Assembly (NCBI RefSeq): GCF_025602895.1
Contig: NW_026516215.1
Span: 744,001-808,000, forward strand
From: Polychytrium aggregatum
Lineage: Eukaryota > Chytridiomycota > Chytridiomycetes > Polychytriales
Direction of reading: 5' to 3'
DNA: 64,000 bases
Position numbers and translations under genes: made by a program. Below the pieces are notes generated by a model. The model was not told where the DNA came from and did not search any database. It saw only the letters and a program-made list of their open reading frames with translations. Below, in pieces: positions 22,661 to 33,600 of the stretch; within the stretch, counting starts at the first letter, position 1; each line of letters starts with the position of its first letter.

Positions 22661-24482
22661 GGTCTGGATGTCTATCTGCAGGTCGGGAAAGGGCGTGTGC
22701 GGAAGGACGGGGCTGGCAGGGAACTGGTCCAGAGGAAAGGTGGTGGGTGTTGAGGGAGGAATGGCTGGGGAAGTAGCAGAGAGGGAAAGCGGAGGGCGAT
22801 TGGGAGGCCGAGGACGTGCTCCAGGAAGAAATCAAGGCCGGCGAGGGGACGGAAGCGTGGGGATAAAAACGTGCAAGCGACCAGGGCGAGCGTGCAGGCA
22901 GCCAGACGAGCGAGCGAGCGAGCAAGCAAGCAAGCGGGCGCCGGCGGTGCTGGCTTTTGCAAGGGAACGTTGAGACAGCCGGAGGATTCGCGAGCCGAGC
23001 AAGAGTCCGGCGACGACCCGCGGGGACGATTTCGTGTTATTTGAGCGAGCGTGCAAAGGATCAGCAGCGGCCCAGGCGCCTTGGCGGCTCGGGGATGCGC
23101 GAACGGGGGTCGGTGCCTTCCACGCCAAGAGAGTGGCCAAGAGAGCGACCAAGAGAGTGACTGCGAGCCGGCGAAAGGGATCTTGGCGGTCCCGAAAGCA
23201 GCAACACGATGGGGAGGAGGAGCAGCAGGTCCAATGGGAGGCCTGTCCCGAGGCAGTCGACAAAGGGTCCTGGCCACGCCCGAGTCGAGTAAAGTCGCCC
23301 TTATTGAACCGCGACACTCCAACGGGCAGCTGGACTGTGTGGCTTGTGTGGCTTGTGTGCCCTGGGCGATGTTGATCGGCCGCCTGGCTGGACGACGTCG
23401 GCGGCGCTCGCACTGTTGTGATGGACTGGCCGGTGAGATCTTGTTGGGACAGACGTCCAGGGAAACGATATGACCAGCTTGGCTGCTCTTGGCCGGGTGC
23501 TCAGTATGATCTGATACAACATTGGTATGGTATGGCATGATATTCAGCACGGTGTATTGCAGAAACCAACGACCAGAAGCACGAGCCGAACAGCGCCCAT
23601 GTCTGTTCTGTGTCTGTGTCTGTGGCGTGTGTGCTTGAGTTGAGCAGAGTTGAGGGGATTACAAACTGAGTTGAGCATTACAAACTGAGCTGAGCATTAC
23701 GAACTGAACGGCGGCTGTGTCTTGGCTGATCCCAGTGCAGCGAGCTCGATCAGACCCGGTGCCGCCAAGACCCTCCGACGGCGCTGGATAGGTCCATATG
23801 TATGGCCTGGCTGGCTGGCCTTGGATCGGGATTGCAGAGCTGCGTCTGCGTTGTCGAGCTGCGTCTGCGTTGTCGAGCTGCGTCTGCGCTGTCGAGCCCA
23901 ACCAGCCGGGAGATTTCCAGACACGCTGCCGCTGGCTCAATCGGCGAGATCGTGCTGCTGAATCGCGCTGCCGAATCGGGCACCCGAAGCCACGGGGCCT
24001 GCCACCCTTGAGTTGGCTGCGCGTCAAACAGCGCCACGCAGTCAGTGTCTGCGCAGCACCCAGAACCCGTTCTGTGCCAGCTTGCACAAGACCGCGTCGT
24101 GGCGCGCCCTGTCCTTGCCATTGTTCTCCAGCTCCCCGAAGGTTCTTCCTGGCCCGCAGGCCCCGTGCGCCTTGTCGCTCTCTTCGGACGAGCACAGCCA
24201 CCGGCCTGTTTTCCCGGCTCTGGTGTCCTGCCCTGGCAAGGGTCGGCAATCGGGGGTGATTCCCACGCTACTTCCTCGTCCTCGGTGTCGAGCAAGCCGC
24301 TCGATGACGATCTGCTCGGACTACTGGAATGTACCCCCAGACCAGCGCTGCCTAGATTGGTGGCCTCTCTCTCTCTTTCTCTCTGCCCAGCCCGGCACTT
24401 GAGCGTGCGCAACCCTGGCGAACATCCACAACTTTTCCCGATCTGTCGTGTCCTGAATCTGCCCCATCACTCGGCTGCGGCC
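22661..24482. other. Divergent promoter region, 1.8 kb
   Basis: Separates the flippase (-) from the IQANK1-like gene (+). Open frames here have no conserved motifs. Two tandem repeats are present: GAGCATTACAAACT-type units at about 23640-23705 and a 19-base unit at 23837-23895. A longer open frame leads into the IQANK1-like gene from 24045, but the first 146 codons look like leader sequence. Confidence 0.5.
23837..23895. repeat. 19-base tandem repeat
   Basis: Three copies of a unit containing GAGCTGCGTCTGCGTTGTC, in the flippase/IQANK1-like intergenic region. Confidence 0.85.
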
Positions 24483-27071
24483 ATGCGCGAGAAGAAAGCC
24501 AAAGCCCCTGCGGTGGCTCCGTCAAAGCCCACCCCGGCCGTCACCAAGCCGGCCCCCGCGGCTGCAAAGAAACCGGTCGCTGAAAAGAAGGATGCTGCAA
24601 AGAAGCCAAAGGGCAAACCCGGATCAAAAAAGGATACTACTGCTGCTGCCAGTCCTGCTCCAAATGCCTTGCCCTCGGTCGCCGCCCTTCAGGAGACCGA
24701 GGCCAAGAGGAAGGACGCCGCTCGCAAGATCCTCACGTTCATGCAGCGGGTACATGCACGTAAGCTGGAGCAGAAGCGGGTCGAGTACGAGAAACAAGTC
24801 AGGGAAATGGAAAAGAAGGCCTATGCCGAACAGGTGGCCTTTGAGCGCCGGATGCTGGAAAAGGAACGCCAGCGCGAGGAAGAGCTGGTCCGCGCCCGCA
24901 AAGAAAAGATTAAACGTGAGCATGATCTGATGGAAGGCGCCTTTGACGGCCAAACCGACCTGCTCAAGAAGCTGCTTGAGGAAGGAAAGATCTTTTATGA
25001 CTTTTGCGACAAGAGCGGAAATACCCCCATCAGCGAGGCCGCTGCAGGCGGGCAATGCGACTGCATCAGGCTTCTCTATGACTATGGCGCCGACATCAAC
25101 CGCCAGTGCCAGTTCAAGCGGACACCGCTGTATCGCGCCATCTTTGGTGGGCACATCGACGCCGTCAGGCTTATCCTTGACCTCGGCGGCGACCCCCGAA
25201 TTCCAGACGAAGAGGGCCAAGCGTGTCTCAAGATGCCGTGTCTTCCCGAGATCGGCAAGATTGTCCAGGAATGGGACCTTTCCAAGACCGATGCCCTTCT
25301 TCAAAAACTCGAAGGTGTCAAGCAGCTCAAGCAGAAAGAATTGATCGAGAAGCGCGCAACTCAAATGTCCCAATTGAACCAGGCGCTGGAGGACGCTCAA
25401 AAGGCACATGCCATGGCCCAACAAGAGCTGTCCTATGTATACTGCCAGCTCAATATCCGCATCAACGAGCACGATCTGCTCATGAGCGAAGGCAAGGATC
25501 TCTCCATCATCAAAACCGCCATCCACGAATACGAAGACAAGCTTGACCATGCCCGGGCTGCTGCCAAAAAGGCCGGAGATGCCCTTAGTGCATGCAAAGA
25601 AAAGATCGAGCTGCAGCAACAAACCGATGCCGAGCAGACCGGAGCCCCGCCGGGCCAAGCTGCCCCCGAAAAGGGTATCAAATGCAACATCAAGCAGCTC
25701 GAAGGGTTGCTGCTGAAGCCCGATCCGAGAGGCGAGGTCCTGAAGAGCAACGGACAATGGCCCCTGGTCGTTGATCCCTCGGGACGGTCCGCCGTATTTC
25801 TTAGATATGCAGACAGGTCGGTGTGGGCCCTCGCCTCTGTCGGACTCACTCGGCATCCTGAAGAGGATGTGTGCCCAAGAGCTAACGAGGACGGCGCGAC
25901 GTTCTCAGCAATATCTTGCAGGTATTGAATCCACAGCACATGGATGCCGAAAAGATCCGGTAAGCACCGATTCTACGGGCGATATTATCGACATCGAATG
26001 CGAGTGTCTGGCGTCACCCAGCACCATAACGCTGCATCCGATAGTTCATAGCATTGTGCAGCACGGGATGGTGTTTGCTTGTGCCCAATGGCGTCGGATA
26101 ATATCGTGCGAATGAGGATGGCTCACCCAAACCCATCACCACTGGCCAAACGCGGCACCCCATCGATGCTGATTCTGGGTGCGAACGTCCTGGGTCCCAC
26201 GAAACCTTGCCAGCATCGCAGTCATTGGATCCATTCGATACGGCAAGCCTCTGGTGATCGACATTTGCGAGGTAGTGTTATCGGCTCGACAGACCTTTCG
26301 CATCGGAAAAGTTGCTCCGATCTCATGCTGGTCTCTGGTTCTCGACTGACTTTTGGCGCGGGTGTGCCCCAAGGTCGATGTCTCCAAGTCCATCCCAGAG
26401 TACTTCAACCGGGTTGAGAAGGATCTGTACGCCTCCATTGTGTCCCGCAGCATCCTGCAGAACGAAAAGTACCTCAGTTTGTGTCGCAAGGGAGACGGGG
26501 TGAGTCGTCGAAAATGGTCTGACACTCTCCTTTCCATCCAATCAAGTAGTCCTGCTGCCTGGTTGTCTGTCGCTTTATCTTGGTTGTGTGTTTCCCATCC
26601 ATTATCCCGCTTGGTTGTGCGCTTCCCATCCAGTATCCCCTTGGGTTATTCGATCCGCTTCCGTTCCCCCAACGATATCTCGAAGACTACCTCCCTCTGC
26701 ATTTCGTTGCCATGGAAGTTCTCGGATCAGTGTCAGTGCTGCGGGGGCTGATAATGGGGGCTCGTCCCCTGAATTGAATCCACTAATGCCATCGTCTCTG
26801 CCTGATGCACCAGGATCAGTACAAGCGCGAGTGCTTCCATCAGCGATACGTCGAGAACTTCAAGTTCATCATCCTGACCACCAACCGGTTCCCCTCGGAG
26901 GTATGTTGTGGGACTTTTGGCGAGCGGTCGAGCAGACATCATATCCACGAACTCTGAGGTTCTGGAGACTCTTCTGTGGACATACGATCCGCACCACCGC
27001 TGATCCCTAGTGCTGAACTGCAATGCTAGGACCTCGTCCAGGCCTTTTTCCCGGTTCGGGTGGTGTGTTGA
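24483..27071 (+). CDS. IQANK1: IQANK1-like ankyrin-repeat protein
   Basis: Six exons: 24483-25820, 25923-25960, 26214-26271, 26374-26499, 26814-26900 and 27030-27071, giving 562 residues. An Ala/Lys/Pro-rich N-terminus precedes a helix with IQ-like character (ARKILTFMQRVHARKLEQKR) and a long charged coiled coil. Ankyrin repeats follow, with the family signature SGNTPISEAAAGGQ...RTPLYRAIFGGHIDAVRLIL...WDLSKTDALLQ. A second coiled coil ends NIRINEHD. The C-terminal part reads WPLVVDPSGRSAVFLRY, RYGKPLVIDICE and FKFIILTTNRFPSE, which recalls a dynein-type AAA segment without a Walker A. Human IQANK1 has the same overall plan; its function is little known. I chose the ATG at 24483 because it directly precedes the basic N-terminus; the frame is open upstream to 24045. 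The first intron boundary (25820/25923) is the least certain. Confidence 0.82.
26575..26645. repeat. 30-base direct duplication in an IQANK1-like intron
   Basis: Two adjacent copies containing TTCCCATCCA, plus a partial third, within the 26500-26813 intron. Confidence 0.7.
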
Positions 27072-27546
27072 GTGTCTGTCGTCGGGCTGGGCAGACCACG
27101 CTGATGTCGCAACCTGGAAATCCGTCGTTGATTCACCGGCTGTGCCGATCCATTCGGCGGAGTGGGATATCTACAGCCGATTCAGAAGAATGCGTGTACC
27201 GACATCAAGATACTCGGCCTTCTCGAATCACTTGGCTTCCCGGCACTGTGAGCACACCTGGAGATCGAGTCGCTTGAATCGCTGTCGCCTGGGTGGTGCC
27301 ATTCGCTTGCAGGGAGCCATCTGTGCGAGAAAGCGTCCTTGATTTACATGCAGAACTCCGTCACTGAATAGTCATACCCGGCGCGATAACGTATTTGTCC
27401 AACGACCAAAACCTGCTTTTTATTGGATTGGCTGTAGCGATCCGCCACTCTGCTGCAATCAGCAGCTCCATTTCCTCCTTCTGGGCTGAGTGGCTCGCTC
27501 CCTCAATCAAACCAGCATCGCTTCTCCCAACCATTCCCCAATTCCG
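27072..27546. other. Intergenic region carrying a dispersed repeat copy
   Basis: Between the IQANK1-like stop and the oxygenase start. Roughly half is occupied by the dispersed element at 27196-27426. Confidence 0.6.
27196..27426 (-). mobile_element. Dispersed repeat, copy B (inverted)
   Basis: The reverse complement matches 51376-51630 closely by eye over about 230 bp (roughly 80 percent). Shared blocks include CCAATAAAAA, TTTTGGTCGTTGG, CATTCGCTTGCAGGG-type sequence and GTGAGCACACC. In one frame both copies encode a related peptide containing PCKRMAPPRR and VCSQ.REAK; this copy has a 6-base insertion and one stop. I see no terminal repeats or target-site duplication, so the class (non-autonomous element or gene-family relic) is open. 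Confidence 0.65.
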
Positions 27547-28617
27547 ATGTTGCTGCGTTCGAGGGCAGTCCCGGCCCAGCTCGCCCTGCGAGTCCTTGCG
27601 CATCGCCTGCTCTCCACATCGACGTCGTCCGGCTCCCTCCAATGGAACTTACCGCCCACAGTCGGTCGCAGATTGCGGACGCACGGCTATGCCGTTGTCG
27701 ACGACGCCCTCCCCAGCCAGGATTTGCTGACGTTTCGAGATGAACTCGTCAACGCCGCCATCGACAACACTGCTCTACTGACGGCCAACTCGACCATCCT
27801 GGTGAAGAAGGACGGATCCTCGACCCTGATCCCCAAGCACGGCATCGGCGAGTTCGATCTGTCCAATGCTGCCGTTGCCCACAAGCTGCCGCAACTGGCC
27901 CGGTTCTCGGACTCGGGCGATCTGATCCGGGTGCTGCAGCCCCTGCTGTTCCCCGACAACGAGCGACGCCTGGCACGGCAGACCGTCAAGGCCCAGATCA
28001 ACTTTGGACGAGGAGCATGCTTTCCGCTCCATTTCGACACCGACGCCTCGATCGACCATCGCGCCGTGACGGCAATCATGTACCTCAACGAGGACTACCA
28101 GAGCCCCGACGGTGGCTCGATCCGAGTGTATCCCTTTCCTGGTGCAGTTGTCGATATCGAGCCAAGGCTGGGCCGGCTTGTGTTGTTCTCGTCGGCATGG
28201 TGCCTGCATCGGGTGCTCCCGTCGACAGCCAACTCCAGGCTGTGCTTCACCACCTGGATCACCACAGACGAGCCCAGCCCATATCCAAAAGATCCCCCGT
28301 CCGAGCCCACCGATCCCGATGGCGACGAAGCGTGGGAGTATCTCATGTATCCGACACACCGCAATCACATCCTCAAGCTCGTCTACGCCGATGAATGGGC
28401 TCGGTCCATTGTCGAAAGCCATCCGGCCGGGCACCTGCACGATCTGCTGCTCGAGCAACACTTTCGAGATGCCGAGATCATCGCCAGGGCGTATGGACGG
28501 TATTTGCCGCTACTGGACCGATATCTCGCCAGTGGATCGCTCGCTCCACGGGTTTATGGATCCGAGCCCCGGGATGAGGCCGATGTCGATCCCGAGCGCA
28601 AGGTGGCGTGGTTCTGA
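27547..28617 (+). CDS. 2-oxoglutarate/Fe(II) oxygenase (prolyl-hydroxylase-like)
   Basis: An intronless gene of 356 residues. The double-stranded beta-helix core is clear: QINFGRG, the metal motif HFD (H162, D164), AIMYLNEDYQSPDGGSIRVY, the distal histidine in CLHRVLPS (H221) and R231 for 2-oxoglutarate. Family members use iron, oxygen and 2-oxoglutarate to hydroxylate proteins or small molecules; the substrate is unknown. The N-terminus MLLRSRAVPAQLALRVLAHR followed by LLSTSTSS is basic, Ser-rich and lacks acidic residues, as in mitochondrial targeting peptides. The frame opens 57 bases earlier at another ATG (27490), but the later ATG gives the better presequence. A C-terminal region of about 120 residues after the catalytic domain is not recognised. 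A dispersed repeat copy ends about 120 bp upstream. Confidence 0.88.
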   Translation: MLLRSRAVPAQLALRVLAHRLLSTSTSSGSLQWNLPPTVGRRLRTHGYAVVDDALPSQDLLTFRDELVNAAIDNTALLTANSTILVKKDGSSTLIPKHGIGEFDLSNAAVAHKLPQLARFSDSGDLIRVLQPLLFPDNERRLARQTVKAQINFGRGACFPLHFDTDASIDHRAVTAIMYLNEDYQSPDGGSIRVYPFPGAVVDIEPRLGRLVLFSSAWCLHRVLPSTANSRLCFTTWITTDEPSPYPKDPPSEPTDPDGDEAWEYLMYPTHRNHILKLVYADEWARSIVESHPAGHLHDLLLEQHFRDAEIIARAYGRYLPLLDRYLASGSLAPRVYGSEPRDEADVDPERKVAWF

Positions 28618-28965
28618 AGCGCCGATGCTGACCGGATGCGATCGAGTGCGTGCAATAGATTGATCCCATTCCCAAGCACGCTGCTCGAGCCGACCCCAAT
28701 TGCGCTTTGCAAAGAACTTGGCCGTCGTCGCTGCTGGCATGGTCATCTGCATGGACAGGCGCCCTCGACCAGCCCTCAGGACCCGGCCCAGTGTCGCCAC
28801 GCCCCCGTGGTCATGCGGATCGCTTGTCTGCCTGCCCGGCCTGTCCAGGCCCTTGGCGGCGCTCTATTTCTTGGCCAGAGGCCATCCGGCTTCTCTCCCA
28901 TCCATCTTGCCTGCTGTCCATCGCACCCATCGCATCGCATCCCACCCTCCGTAATTGCCTATCCA
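28618..28965. other. Short intergenic region
   Basis: About 350 bp between the oxygenase and the orphan gene, on the same strand. C/T-rich toward the downstream start. No other feature seen. Confidence 0.5.
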
Positions 28966-29855
28966 ATGTCCCGAATCACTCTCACCGAAGGTGTCGTCGG
29001 CGGCTTCGTCGCCCCCACCCCGCGCCGGCTCGTCATCATCGACCTCGATGAAAGCGGCGGCGTCCAGATCCAACATCACATCAAGACCGGCGGCAGCGGG
29101 CCCAATGCCGAATACAAGGTCCTCCAAAGCCCTCCCGAGATCTCGGTGTAAGTCCGAACTATCGTCACCGTCTTCACCACCGTCGTCACCACCGTCGTGG
29201 TCCCGCTCTCGCACTCGCTTGATGCCTTGCTTGAATGGTCTCCAGACACATTCGGCTTGCTCGTCCGTCTGTACTGATTGCTGCCTTGCCTCTTCCACTT
29301 CCAGCCTGGAGGTGACTAGCCTCACCAACAGCATTGTCCAGAACTTCAGAGCTCTCCCTCGCGAAGAGCCCGTCGGCGGCGAAGATATTTACCATTTGTA
29401 CGTGTTGATTGCTGTGGTGCTTCTGGGTGCTGAGTGCAGTGGATACTTGCTCGATGCTGTACCGATCCTCATCTCTGGCGTATATGCCAACAGGGATACC
29501 CAAATTGCGATCGAAACCCCTGACTTTTCGTGGTGCAATGGTAAGCAGCAATCCGATAGCACAATGACCGGGCCTCGGCTGCGTGCAGATGGCAGTCCAG
29601 TCGCTGTGGATCTGTTGTTTGAGCAACACCTGCAGCCGCTCACATCGGCCTTTGCCAGTTGCTGACCCGTTCACTCAATGCCACCCATGCTCCGTCCTCC
29701 GTCTATCTGTCCAAACTCTAGTGGCCAACCAGGGCTGCAACATCGTTCCCTCCAGCGTCAAGCCCACGGACTCTCAGAAGCAGCAATTCAAGGCTGCGGC
29801 TGCCAGTCTCATCAGCCTGGCCGAAAAGTACGCCACTGTCACTGCCGATATCTGA
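28966..29855 (+). CDS. Four-exon orphan protein, 151 residues
   Basis: I do not recognise a family. Exons are 28966-29147, 29305-29397, 29494-29540 and 29722-29855; all donors (GTAAGT, GTACGT, GTAAGC) and phases (2, 2, 1) close perfectly, which makes the model credible. The N-terminus MSRITLTEGVVGGFVAPTPR leads into RLVIIDLDESGGVQIQHHIK, a beta-rich stretch. The middle contains LTNSIVQNFRALPREEPVGG and the C-terminus is a helix (QQFKAAAASLISLAEKYATV). No signal peptide or membrane helix is seen. Intron 1 has a short CACCGTCGT repeat at about 29165-29200. Confidence 0.7.
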
Positions 29856-30004
29856 GCCGCCGATATGCCTGCTTTCCTGAAACGATCGATAGTCCGCAAT
29901 CGCTCCGAAGGTCCGAATCCAAAACAAAAAAAAAGAAAAAAGTTGTGTTCGATGGGCTCCAGCTGCGTGGGTGGATTGTACTGGAAGAAAGTTGATTATT
30001 AAAG

Positions 30005-30115
30005 TCAATCCAGAAAAAAAAAGAGGGACTCCTTGGTTTTTGGTCATTGACCGAACAATTTGCAGCCAAATACCATCGCACCCTGGAAATGACTATTCTG
30101 TGATGCGGCGATACG
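30005..30115 (+). mobile_element. Dispersed repeat, copy C (diverged, partial)
   Basis: Aligns by eye with the start of the copy at 51376: GGGAC, TTTTGGTC, then ATGACTATTC-GTGATG in the same order and spacing. Similarity is clearly lower than between the other two copies, and the coding-like half is missing. Confidence 0.4.
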
Positions 30116-30475
30116 TCCTCATCCAGTGTGTCTAACAGCACCATTCACCGCTGACACTCCGAGACCAGTGTGCATGTCGACTGTGGATACCGGAGAGCGA
30201 CCGGCGGTCTTCACTCAGAGGCTGCCAGGTGATTTGATTTATTCTTATGGCTTCGCTTGACGCAAGCCATCACATACTACATGTTCATGGAATGGGTAGC
30301 GTCCCGTTTCTTTTGAAAAAGCAAGTCGCTGCTTGCCCAGGGGATTCAACAGCACACGCAGTCGAATACGATATGTCAACCGGCGCCGCGTAGTGCCATT
30401 GTGTGTCCCATGTATCTGGGCTGCGAGCCGGACGAGGGAGGAGGAGGAGGGCTGCTGGATCGACGGCTCATCGCC

Positions 30476-30510
30476 GGTCTGGTCTGGTCTGGTCTGGTCT
30501 GGTCTGGTCG
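30476..30510. repeat. Perfect GGTCT pentamer repeat
   Basis: Seven uninterrupted GGTCT units about 155 bp upstream of the COP1 start codon, probably in its promoter or 5' leader. The same pentamer, in the opposite orientation, recurs at 51800-51840. Confidence 0.9.
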
Positions 30511-30663
30511 AGTTCAGAGCGTCCGACCGCGACCACAGGCGCTATGTGGCTCCTGGCAAAGCCAAAAGGGAAAGCGTGCCCGCTCTCCAGCCTGGCCTGG
30601 CCCTGACCTCCGTCTCTGCGGCCCTCTGCTTGCCCGACCTCCTTTTCTTCCACAGGCCATACC

Positions 30664-33600
30664 ATGGAGCCCTCGATCGCCCCACCTGAAGAGAGCATCT
30701 CGCAGTGGTAATAGCCGTCGTTACCACCTCCTGCTGTAAACAGCCTCGGCTCGTAAAGGCTCGATGAGCCGGCAGCATCGTTCCGATGGTCTTGCAGGAT
30801 CATTGCCTTTGCTTCGGCAACCACCCTCCCTGCTCGTCGACGACACTTGCCTCCTCTGCTCCCGTCCGTTGGATCGCTGTTGCCTTGGAAACAATCAGGC
30901 CCCTGCCATCAGCCGGCGGTCTGGATGGGCCTATGGTTCGTGGCTCGCGCTTGCCCACTTTGGATAACTGACCGTGGACACTCTGCCGCCGGCCTTCAAT
31001 CTCCCTCCCCTATCGTCGCCACAGCAAAATATGCCTGGGGACAATCAGCGAAGCCTACATGACAAAATGCGGACACAGCTTCTGGTTAGTCGGGGGGTGC
31101 GGCTTTAGTGACTCACCCAACCCCGCGATGTCGGTGAGGGATGGGCGATCGATGGGCGATCGACGAGCGACTTGATCCGTCGCCGGCAAGACGAAGATGA
31201 AGTCGGGGCGATCGGTATCGCTCAGGTCGGATGCGTCCCGACTCCCCCGCCTCCGGGCAATCGAGCCATCGAGTCATCGAGTCATCGAGTCATTCGGCTC
31301 CTCCGGCTCGGTAGTTGTTGCCTTTGGTGCTTTTTCTTGTGTGGCTGCTCTGGGCCTTCCCTGGCGATACCAATGTCCAGCTCGATTGCTCTCTGGCTGC
31401 CTTGCGTCCTCGGCTCGCCACTGGCTCGCCATCCGCTCGTCGGTCTGTCCGCATGGTCTCTGCCAGCGGCTCTCGTTCCCCCCCGTCCTCCGCGGAGCCC
31501 TTGATCATCCAGACTCATTTCGTCCCTGTCTCGACAACCTCAGTCATCGCTGCATCCGGTCGCAACTCGATTACCGTCTCGAATGTCCCATCTGCAAACA
31601 GCCGGTCGGCGTCGAAGAGATATATCCCAACTTTTCATGTAAGTCGGCGGCGAGGTGATGTTGCCGGCACTGCGCCAAGCCGGAGCCCCTCATCCATGCA
31701 GCAGCGCCTCGAGCCCACAGTGCCCGGCAGTCAGGATCGGCCTGTGTGCACTATGAATCGAATATCAGCTTCCTTACCAGATCTCCCGTGTCGGCCATGG
31801 CACCTGGGATCGTTTCTGATGCCGCATTCTCGCTCTGGCTGGGCTGGGTGTGCATGCCACCTCGCCCCATCCTGCCTGTACCGTGCCTTGCCTCCGTACG
31901 AAACGACTATCGCTGGATTGCATCGGGCCCACATCGATCCAGTAAACAAGCTCATCACGGAATCGCAAGCCCCATCAACGACCGCCTCTCCGTCAAAGTT
32001 GATTGATCCCTCGGCGCTTTCGCTACAGGGTATGTGCGTTATCGACGCTGTGGATGGGGCAGAGCCATGTAGTGGCAAAGGACAGCAACCCGGTGCCCCA
32101 ACGAGCCAGCACCACACTCATCCCAATCTATGCGGCGTTCTACAGGAATCACCGACCTGATGACTAGCTTGGTCGACCGCCGGGCAAAGATCGTCCAGAA
32201 CAGCAAAGAAGTCGCCCTGGCTCTTACTCGAGACTTTCTGAAGCGAACGATTGTTGTCAAAGAGCAGGTTAGAGCGGCTACCGCAGACTTGCAACCCCTG
32301 GCCATGGGCACAGCCTCGAAGTCTTGGCTCTGTGCAGTCGCCGGCATTGCGGATCTGTGCTGCGCTGGAAGGATCGATGGCTACTGACTGCGGCGGCGAT
32401 CGTGGTGCGTCATACAGGAGCTCAAGAGGCTGCAGCAGCAAATTGGCTGTCTCACCGACGACCTGTCGTATGTCGAGTCCCAGTCAAGCGAGCTGAGCAA
32501 GCGCCTGCATGGTGCTGCGCCTACAACAGCAACGGCCCAGCCAGCAACTCCAGCGCGAGTCCCGACGAACGTCCCCGAGAGCGACGCTGCTGCGACATCG
32601 TCGTCGACACGGCCGTCCGACGCACATGAACGAACAAAGAAGCGTAAAATAGAGGAGACGGAGGAGCCGCCTTCCAAGGAAATCGACAAGCAAACCGCAG
32701 TCAGTCTGCCAGCAAGCATCGAGCGGATGGCAGAGAAGCAGGGCATGAAGGTGCAGTACCACTTTGAGGATCTGCAAGAATACTACTTTGGCCATCGGAA
32801 CGAGCCCCCGCCAGGCTCCCAGCCGGCTGCGACCGACCTGACAACTCGAGTGGATCGGTTTGTGGACTCGTTTGCCAACACCCTCAACAGCTTCTCGCGA
32901 GTCTCTCGATTCCGGCTGTTGTATCTCCTGAACTACGCCGACTCGAGCATCACCACGACATCGATTGTGTCGTCGATCGAGTTTGATAAAGATGACGAAT
33001 TCTTTGCGACGGCCGGGGTTACCAAGAAGCTCAAGATATACGACTATGAAGACGTCATCAAGACCTATACGTACCAGCGCCGGGACAACTTTATTACCCG
33101 ACCGTACTCAGTTTCTGCTCCGTACCTTGATTTGGATGTGATGGATGGACTGCCGCGGCACCGAGAGGTGGCCATCCCGACCGAGCCAACGTACATCAGC
33201 CGACGGGATGACATTGAGTATATCCCAAAATACCCGATACGAGATATTGGCTGCAAGTCCAAGATCAGGTGAGGGCTCCCTGGGCAAGCAGGGGTGTGCA
33301 TTGGACGTGGTTGGCTGTGGGGAAGGGTGGAGCCGCGACGACGTAGGCCCGCCCGCGCTGGCTCACACTTACCGTGCTGCTTGTTCGCTGGTCCGCTGGT
33401 CTGCTGGTCTGCTGGTCCGCCCTATGAAGCTGCCTTTCGTGGAACTCGTATTTCAAGTCGTCGCTAGCAGCATCCGACTATGATGGTGTCATTACCATCT
33501 GGGATACCGCCACAGGCCAGTCGGTCCACTCCCTTGACGAACACGAGAAGCGCGCTTGGACGGTCGACTTTAGCTCCATGGATCCGCTGCGGATCGCCAG

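Larger units (their letters stand above)
29856..30663. other. Intergenic region with a diverged repeat copy and a pentamer repeat
   Basis: About 0.8 kb upstream of COP1. Contains a weak third copy of the dispersed element at about 30005-30115 and a perfect pentamer run at 30476-30510. Confidence 0.55.

Noticed and set aside
24045-24482. N-terminal extension of the IQANK1-like frame starting at 24045.
   Set aside because: The extra 146 codons look like promoter/leader sequence (Pro/Leu/Cys-rich, repeat-flanked), and a good ATG directly precedes the basic N-terminus.
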